Source of the DNA: Ailurus styani
Taxonomy: Eukaryota > Chordata > Mammalia > Carnivora > Ailuridae
Reading direction: 5' to 3'
DNA length: 64,000 nt
Assembly: GCA_002007465.1 (NCBI GenBank)
Contig: LNAC01000030.1
Location: forward strand, 7,725,697 to 7,789,696
The position numbers and the translations under genes are program-made. The notes beneath the pieces were generated by a model. It was not told where the DNA came from and made no database searches. It worked only from the letters and a program-made list of their open reading frames with translations. Positions 34,011-64,000 of this stretch are shown one piece after another; within the stretch, counting starts at the first letter, position 1, and each line of letters starts with the position of its first letter.

Positions 34011-34079
34011 GAATAAGGAGAGGCTAGTTTGGCAGAGATGGGGCAGATGTCTATGTTAGCTTTTAAAAACATTCAAAAG

Positions 34080-34445
34080 TCTTATTTCTCTTTTCCATTT
34101 AAAATATAATGCAAGTTCATTGTAGAGATTTTGAAAATACAGATAAGAAAACAAACATCTATTGTAATCCCAGCATCCAGATAACTCATTGTTAACATTT
34201 CGATGTTTATTCTTCTAGTCTTCTAAAATATATAATCATCTTTATTTTAATCAAGTAAGTTCACACACTACATACTATTTGAAATCTGCCTTTTTATGTT
34301 AAAACCTATCCTGAACATCTTTCCATGCCTCTAAATGTTTTTTTGTTTTTGTTTTTGGCAACATCATGTTTGATGCTATGACTGGATTATAATTATTATT
34401 AAGTATATTAGTGTTATATTTTCCATATCAGTTACAAATAATTTT
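34080..34445. mobile_element. Ancient interspersed repeat, family uncertain
   Basis: 'gtagagattttgaaaataca', 'tgtaatcccagcatccagat' and 'ctgaacatctttccatgcct' recur across mammalian genomes. Related text lies in the MYOM3 intron at 57140-57470. Confidence 0.5.
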
Positions 34446-34465
34446 CTCAGTTGGTTTTTGCTTTT

Positions 34466-34645
34466 TTTTTATTTACTTATTTGACAGAGGGAGAGAGATC
34501 ACAGGAGGCAGAGAGGCAGGCAGAGGGGGGGGGAGCAGGCTCCCTGCTGAGCAGGGAGCCCAATGCGGGCCTTGATCCCAGGATCCTGAGATCATGACCT
34601 GAGCCGAAAGCAGAGGCTTTAACCCACTGAGCCACCCAGGCGCCC
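34466..34645 (-). mobile_element. CanSINE with TSD
   Basis: Flanked by identical tggtttttgctttt at 34452-34465 and 34646-34659. Confidence 0.95.
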
Positions 34646-34710
34646 TGGTTTTTGCTTTTGGTGTGCCTCTGCTTTCTTCAGTTGGCAATAGTCCAATAAA
34701 AATAAGCTAC

Positions 34711-34909
34711 TGGGTGGCACAGTTAGTTATCTGACTCTTGGTTTCAGCTCGGGCAGTGTTTTCAAGTTCTGAGATTGAGTCTCATGTTGGGCTCTGTGCT
34801 CAGTGTGGAGTTTGCTTGAGATTCTCACTCCTTCTCCCTCTGCCCCTCCCACTTGTGCTCTCTCTCTCTCAAATAATACATAAATAAATCTTAAAAAAAA
34901 ATCAGCTAC
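34711..34909 (+). mobile_element. CanSINE, older, with TSD
   Basis: Flanked by aataagctac (34701-34710) and aatcagctac (34910-34919). The body is diverged. Confidence 0.87.
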
Positions 34910-35119
34910 CATCTCTCTGGGTAGCCATCTGTTAAATGGCATTTCCCACATGGGCAGAGTCCCTGTCTGGTTTGTTCATCTCCATATTGCCAGCACCCAG
35001 CATATTGCCTGGAGTGAACTAGCTACTCAATAAAAATATGTGTTGGTTGATCAACTAACTTCTAACCTGGGCCCCTGAAAGGAAGGCCCAAGGTACCATC
35101 ACTGTTTGCTGGCTTCCAT

Positions 35120-35425
35120 TCTTGCCATGTAGCTAGACTGTTTTTTGATCTAATAATTCATACTCTTTGACTAAGCAATTCCTCTCCTCGAATATATCTG
35201 AACTTTTTCAAAGATGTAGGCAAAGATCTATATACAAGGATGTCCATCTGAGTTTTATTTATAATAGGGAAAAATTGGAAACTATTTCTAGGAATACGGA
35301 AATGATAGATAATTACATGGTAGACAAACACAAATATGGGGTTTTAGAATGCATCTTGGTAATGTGAACAGATTCTTATGATTTAATGACATATGAAAAG
35401 CCCAGAATGTAAAATTATAAGCGTT
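35120..35425 (+). mobile_element. Old L1 3' fragment
   Basis: 'agcaattcctctcctcgaat', 'atatacaaggatgtccatct' and 'gaaaaattggaaactatttc' match the L1 3' region. Confidence 0.6.
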
Positions 35426-35489
35426 CCCAACTCTGTTAAGATCAGCAGGAAATATACCAAAAAATATTAACAACTGGTGTGTGAATTGG

Positions 35490-36060
35490 GAATGCTTGCA
35501 GCTCTAAGGAACTGAAAATCTGACCTATGGTCCCTTAAATACAGAGGGGTTTATTTTTCTCTCATAACTTGTTTAGAGGTTTGAAGGAGTGCCATCGGCA
35601 GCTTGGTGGTGTTAGGTATGGCATCTCGCAATTCTGTTTTCTCTACAGTCACAAGATGGCTGCCCCAGCTCCGGGCATCGTGTCCACATTTGAGGCAGGC
35701 AGGAAGAAGGGGAGCAGCACTATGCCTGAAGCGTCTGTCCCTTTTATCAGGTACCTCTAGAGCCTACAAAGGGGCCCCAGCAGATTTTTGCTTAGGTCTC
35801 CTTGACCAGAATTGGGTCCTGTGGCTGTCTCCATCTACAAGGGAGCCTGGAGAAATGAATATTTAGCTTCCCAGTCTCCAGGGTGGAGGCTGCAGCAGGG
35901 AAGGAGTAGGAATATCTCTTATGTTTGTTAATAAACAGTGTCTTTTACTCTGCTTATTTCTGGTTGGTGGGCTTATGGACATTTTTACTTTTCTTCTTGG
36001 TTCTTTTCTGTTTTGTCCAATTTATCTGCAACCCGCCTTTATAATATTTATTGATATTAT
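35490..36060. other. Probable old repeat, unassigned
   Basis: 'cacaagatggctgccccagc' and 'tttatttttctctcataac' suggest an old LTR or DNA element. A plus-strand frame (35921-36229) runs into the 54-bp element at 36061. Confidence 0.35.
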
Positions 36061-36114
36061 ACCTTGCGTCTCTTATCTGGTGGAGCCCATCAGCGAACAC
36101 AGGATCCCAGCATT
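36061..36114 (+). repeat. 54-bp inverted-repeat element, left copy
   Basis: It begins accttgcgtctcttatctgg and ends aggatcccagcatt. It matches the reverse complement of 37731-37784 at 50 of 54 bases, and the similarity stops sharply at both ends. I do not recognise the family. Confidence 0.8.
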
Positions 36115-36870
36115 GGGAAAAAAAAATACAAGAGATGCTCCTTTAGAAATTCCTTGTGAAGTTGTGGGCTTCTGTCTCTGGAAGCATCTGTACTGTCATC
36201 AGTCACAAAGGTACAGAAGCAACGGCTGAACTCTGTGGGAGCTGGACTGACCCACCCTCACCCCCACTTAGGCACCGTGCTAGTTCCTCAGCCAACATCC
36301 ATCCCTTCACCCAATTCTCACAACAGCTGCCTTTTCCAAAAGAGATGCAGGAAGGTTGCATAATTAAGTCACACACAGAATAAAGCAAAGCCAAGTCTCA
36401 GATGATGGCACCAAGCTTTAATTTTGCGTATTCCTTCCACACAGCAAGCTCAGTAAAGCTTGTGTTGAATGAATGCAGAGTAGATGAATCATTCGAATGT
36501 GCAAATTTTTTTTGATGTAATGGGCTTCATAAAAATTTCTAAAAATTATACTCCTCAAAGAATACCACTGAGTAAGTGGCTATCCAAGCCACAGACTGGA
36601 AAATATATTTGCAAAACATCATACAGACGGATATGCAATTTCTTTTAACTACAGCTATTACTTGATAATGATTCCTTGTAGTGTATTTATGTTAGACTAA
36701 TTTTAATTAGTGGGATCAAAAAATAACAGACTGTTCTAGATTGCCTGCAAGACAAGAACTCTGCTTTCTTGCCTGTGTCTAATATCCTTGACTAATATCT
36801 GAATAAAAAAAGCTTACTATGATTCCAGATGAAAAGATAGCTGAGGATTTGTTTCTCATGGAGTCTTTAG
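36115..36870. other. Loop between the inverted 54-mers, left part
   Basis: AT-rich and unassigned. No recognised repeat or exon. Confidence 0.35.
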
Positions 36871-36874
36871 AATC

Positions 36875-37090
36875 TTTTATTATGAAAAATTTCAAATATA
36901 TACGAAAGTAGAGAGAATGGTGGGCGAACTGCTTGTAACCACCCAGCTCGATGAGTCATCAAGATTTTGCTAACTTTTTCATTTATCTCCCTCCTTTTAC
37001 TTAAAAAAAAAAAAGCCCACAAAACTGGAGTATTTTAAAGCAAGCCCAAAGACTCATTGCATCATGAACATTTCTGTAATTGGAATAAAA
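36875..37090 (+). mobile_element. Ancient interspersed repeat, family uncertain
   Basis: 'tgaaaaatttcaaatatata ... aaagtagagagaatggtg' and 'agcaagcccaaagactcatt' form a known mammalian repeat pattern. I do not name it. Confidence 0.5.
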
Positions 37091-37730
37091 AGGCTTTTGA
37101 GTGGCCTCATGTTTCTTTCTTTAGATCTGCTCACATGGGAAGCAATGACATGCAAGTCGGCCGGTTCCATGACCTGAAAGAGGCCCGGGAGTGGAGGGGA
37201 CACACTCCTTCCAGGCTGTGCAACTTGTTTTGCTCCCAACCCAGGGCCCTCCTTTGCTGAAACTCCTCTGGCCTTAAGATTTATACTTTTTTTTTTTAAT
37301 GCTGAAAATAAAAAATATCTGGCTTCCTCTAGCTAGAGATATCCGGGGAGTGTTACTTCTGAGAGTATTTTTGGCATGAAAACGTCACCCAAGTTGCTGG
37401 AAGCGATTTGGAAATTTTAAGGTATTGAAAGCATCTGACTAGTGTGGTGGCTGAGGTCGTGTGGGTAGAGGTTAATTACTACACTGGCCAGTCATTTCCC
37501 ATTAGGATTCTTGCTCCTTGTACTCTTTCTGTTTACTCTCAGGTCTTAATGCTTTAGGTCAAGGACTGCACCCAAAGCTGGTACGTGGAAGGTGGCAGAA
37601 CAGGTACCTGTAGGGGACAAGTGGCCTGGGGGTCAGATAAAGGGGGGAACCCACTGGCCATCCTTCCTCTAACCCTGCCTGGCTCCCTAGAAGTCTGGCA
37701 TGTTGGGAGACCCACAGAGGGCTCCTGGGG
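37091..37730. other. Loop between the inverted 54-mers, right part
   Basis: Unassigned. Minus frames at 37554-37804 overlap each other in two frames. Confidence 0.35.
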
Positions 37731-37784
37731 AATGCTGGAATCCCGTGTTCGCTGATGGGGTCCACCAGATAAGAGACACAAGGT
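37731..37784 (-). repeat. 54-bp inverted-repeat element, right copy
   Basis: On the minus strand it begins accttgtgtctcttatctgg and ends gggattccagcatt. It pairs with 36061-36114 at 93% identity; 1616 bp separate the copies. Confidence 0.8.
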
Positions 37785-38059
37785 TCTGACTCTCTGAGTC
37801 CCACGCAGAGTATCGGGGATCAGGCCAGACTGAGTGAGATGTCTCCCAGGATGAACGATTACAAGAAGAATATAAGGAGCAAGTGGGAATTGTAGCTAAG
37901 AAGGAACCACAGAGGTCCAGCAAGCAGGGGCTGAGAGCAGCCTAGGCAGGGGGGCAGGAGGCCACTGGGAACAGGCTAGAAAGGGGAGAAGAAGGTGAAG
38001 GTGAAGGCCAGTGGTTTGGACACTGCTCAGGGGTGGTGTGGTAGAGCAAAACATCCTTT

Positions 38060-38330
38060 GAACCAGGACCCAGGGATTCTTGTTCTTGTCCTGACTCTGC
38101 CACTTACCATTTGGGCACTCAACGGCCCTATCTGGGAAGATGGAGCCAATGATGTTGTTGCATTTAATCATAGGAGAATGCCCGCTAACCTCTGAAGTGC
38201 TGTGCGCATGGGACCATCGTGCTCTCTGCCCACCTGCTCCCTGGGTGGGGTGATCTCGTGGAGGAGATGAGAAAGTGCTTTGTGTTAAGACGATGTACAT
38301 GCATGAACGCATGTGAGCCTGGTATGGTGA
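38060..38330 (+). mobile_element. MIR SINE
   Basis: 'tcctgactctgccacttacc' followed by a weakly matching remainder. Confidence 0.55.
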
Positions 38331-38554
38331 TTAGCAGGAAGAGCATGGACACTGTGCTTTCTGATCTCTTTGAAATGTGTGACGTTTTGCAGTGACTCAT
38401 GTAAGAAGCCACGTCTCCTCTGGGATCCCAAGTACAAGAACGGGAGCAGGGGCTTGGGATAGAGTCTTCTTTTTCACCAGTTAGGAAATGAGCAAAGCAA
38501 AAGAGAGTGAGGTTCGGGGAGGTAATAAAACTCTTAGGTTCAGCTGGTAGGGCC

Positions 38555-38650
38555 CTCAGAAATGATCTTGCAGCCTTCTTGTTTTACAGATGGGAAATGG
38601 AGCGAGGCCCAGAGAAAGGAAAAGGATTGTCCAGGAGCACACAGCGAGGT
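38555..38650 (-). mobile_element. MIR SINE
   Basis: 'gttttacagatgggaaatgg ... gaggcccagagaaaggaaa' is antisense MIR. Confidence 0.6.
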
Positions 38651-38904
38651 GTGGCTTCAACCCTAGGCATGTGTGTCTTCGGGATCCATACAATTCCCGT
38701 GCTTGTTCCCATGTTCCTCCCACCCCCTCTCACGGAACACCGGGTCTGGCTGCACCAGGCAGCCTGGAATGTGAGCCACGGCGGGGTGGGGGGTAAGTTC
38801 ACGCCCCACGCCTACCCGCATGTGTAGGGGGCGGATGGAGGAGTGATTCATTGCTCCTGATTCATTCACTGATTCATTCATTCAGAAGCCACTTCAGAAA
38901 TCAG

Positions 38905-39045
38905 AAGCAGAGGTTATTTTCTGGTGGTGGGAGTATTGATGATTTTTATTTTATCCTTCATAATTTTCCAGGCTTTCCAAAATATTACAACAAACATTTA
39001 TCACTTTATAACCCCCACTCCCTCCAAATCTTATTTTAAAAAAAA
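38905..39045 (+). mobile_element. Old L1 3'-end-like fragment
   Basis: 'gatttttattttatccttca ... ttccaaaatattacaacaaa' ends in an A run. It overlaps the candidate polyadenylation signal. Confidence 0.5.
38945..38950 (-). terminator. MYOM3: Candidate MYOM3 polyadenylation signal (AATAAA)
   Basis: Reading from the stop codon at 40084 on the minus strand, this is the first AATAAA I can find, about 1.13 kb downstream. It lies in sequence resembling the 3' end of an old plus-strand L1 (38905-39045), so it may simply be the complement of that repeat. The region between (38951-40083) would be 3' UTR if the signal is real. Confidence 0.28.
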
Positions 39046-39319
39046 GGAGGAAATGGGTGGGCGGCGACATGCCCGGGTCTGGATTGAGGTCCACTGGGCA
39101 AGGCCAACCAGTACCTGTCAGGCCAGGCAGAGGCCCCGAGCTGGGAAGGGTCCTGAGGTCGCCCGCCTCTCCAGCCTGGCACCCAACGCCGTCTAGGCAG
39201 CACCTCCCCACCTCCTGAAATGTCCTCCTCCCAACACCATTGCCAAATTGGACTCGTTTATCAGGGTCCAACACCAGTTCCGCTAGGTCTGTGAAGGTGT
39301 TCTAAAGCCCACCTTCCCC

Positions 39320-39560
39320 CATTGGGACAAGCATCTGTCTCCCTCCTCTGACCACTCGTGGCACTTTCTTTGGTTCCATTTCATCATCCTTATCTGCCTT
39401 GTCCTGGAGTCTTTTGTACCCAGGTCTGTCTCTCTTGCTGGGCTGAAGCCTCGAGGGTTGAGGGTCAGGTCTGCATATGATTTATCTTCATGCTTCTACC
39501 AATCTCCCAGCCTGACCCAGCTAGAGCTCAGATCAATGTTTGTTGAACTGAATTGAAAAT
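39320..39560 (+). mobile_element. L2-like fragment in the MYOM3 3' region
   Basis: 'ccactcgtggcactttcttt ... gatcaatgtttgttgaactg' matches the 3' part of L2, with weak conservation. Confidence 0.5.
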
Positions 39561-40083
39561 ACAGACTCCTAATGGAGGGTTATGGCCACCTGACAATTTA
39601 TGGTAGGGCTCCTCACCCTCGGCACCCTTGCCCTTTGGGGTCCGATAGTTCTATGGGGTGGGGGGCTATGGTTTAGTAGTGCCCTTGGCCTCTACCTACC
39701 AGATGCCAGCAGACACCCCATTGTGACAAGGACATGGCCAAATGTCCCCCTGGAAGGCAAAGTGCCTCCTGTTGAGAACCCCTGGAATATGGCTGATAAA
39801 GGGTTTTTCAGAAAATAATCCCTTGGAGTAGGAATTCCCATTTAGCAGATGAGAAAGGCAAGGCTCATGCAGAGTTTGGACGGGGAGCGGAGTCTTGCCG
39901 ATCCCACGACCCCAAGACCCCCCAGGACCCCAGTGAGGTCTTTGCTTCTGCGCTTTGGCATGCCTACTCCACTCTTACCCCCCCACCCCTGTCCTTAGTT
40001 CGACCCCGTCTCCTTCCCCCCTGCCTGCCCCGTGGTCTGTGCCAGGCTGTGACCTACTGGTTGACCCCGCTGGTCCACGCAGA

Positions 40084-64000
<23,917 letters not shown>

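Overview
This is a stretch of a mammalian chromosome, not a microbial or viral sequence. The best clue to the organism is about 30 tRNA-Lys-type CanSINEs on both strands. Their head reads 'gggcgcctgggtggctcag', their body contains 'ctgctcagcagggagcct', and their tail is (AAATA)n. This short interspersed repeat is restricted to Carnivora, and the dominant 3' body ('gcctgcctctctgccta') looks like the arctoid, most probably mustelid, form. Several copies have perfect 13-18 bp target-site duplications, so they are recent insertions. Older mammalian repeats (L1, L2, MIR, LTR and DNA-transposon remnants) lie beneath them.

The only protein-coding gene I can support is on the minus strand, from 63162 down to 40084. 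It is the 3' two-thirds of a myomesin-family gene, assigned as MYOM3 (myomesin-3, a sarcomeric M-band crosslinker). I find 22 coding exons. Their intron phases join in one continuous reading frame, and they give the C-terminal 846 residues plus a stop codon. The encoded order is three fibronectin-III domains (my6-my8), then five Ig-like domains (my9-my13) separated by short helical linkers. The N-terminal part (about 590 residues by family length) lies beyond the right edge of the window. All splice sites are GT-AG except one: the intron after window exon 13 appears to start with GC.

Bases 1 to about 40 kb (downstream of the MYOM3 stop) are intergenic. I found no convincing exon there. The stretch holds SINE insertions, an L1 rearranged or inverted around 21.9-24.1 kb, two same-direction LTR-like copies at 6.5-8.6 kb, L2 and MIR fragments, microsatellites, a CTCF-like motif near 20.98 kb, and a 54-bp sequence present twice in inverted orientation (36.06 and 37.73 kb) that I cannot assign to a known repeat.

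Assembly quality matters in two places. There is a 104-N gap flanked by G runs in the intron at 51392-51495, and a single N at 47766 close to a 19-C run and to the GC donor. I found no evidence of a new biological system. The most useful leads are the GC-AG intron with a strong CTCF motif just upstream of the same exon, the phase-1/1 linker exons, the inverted 54-mer pair, and a microsatellite that grew inside a SINE insertion.
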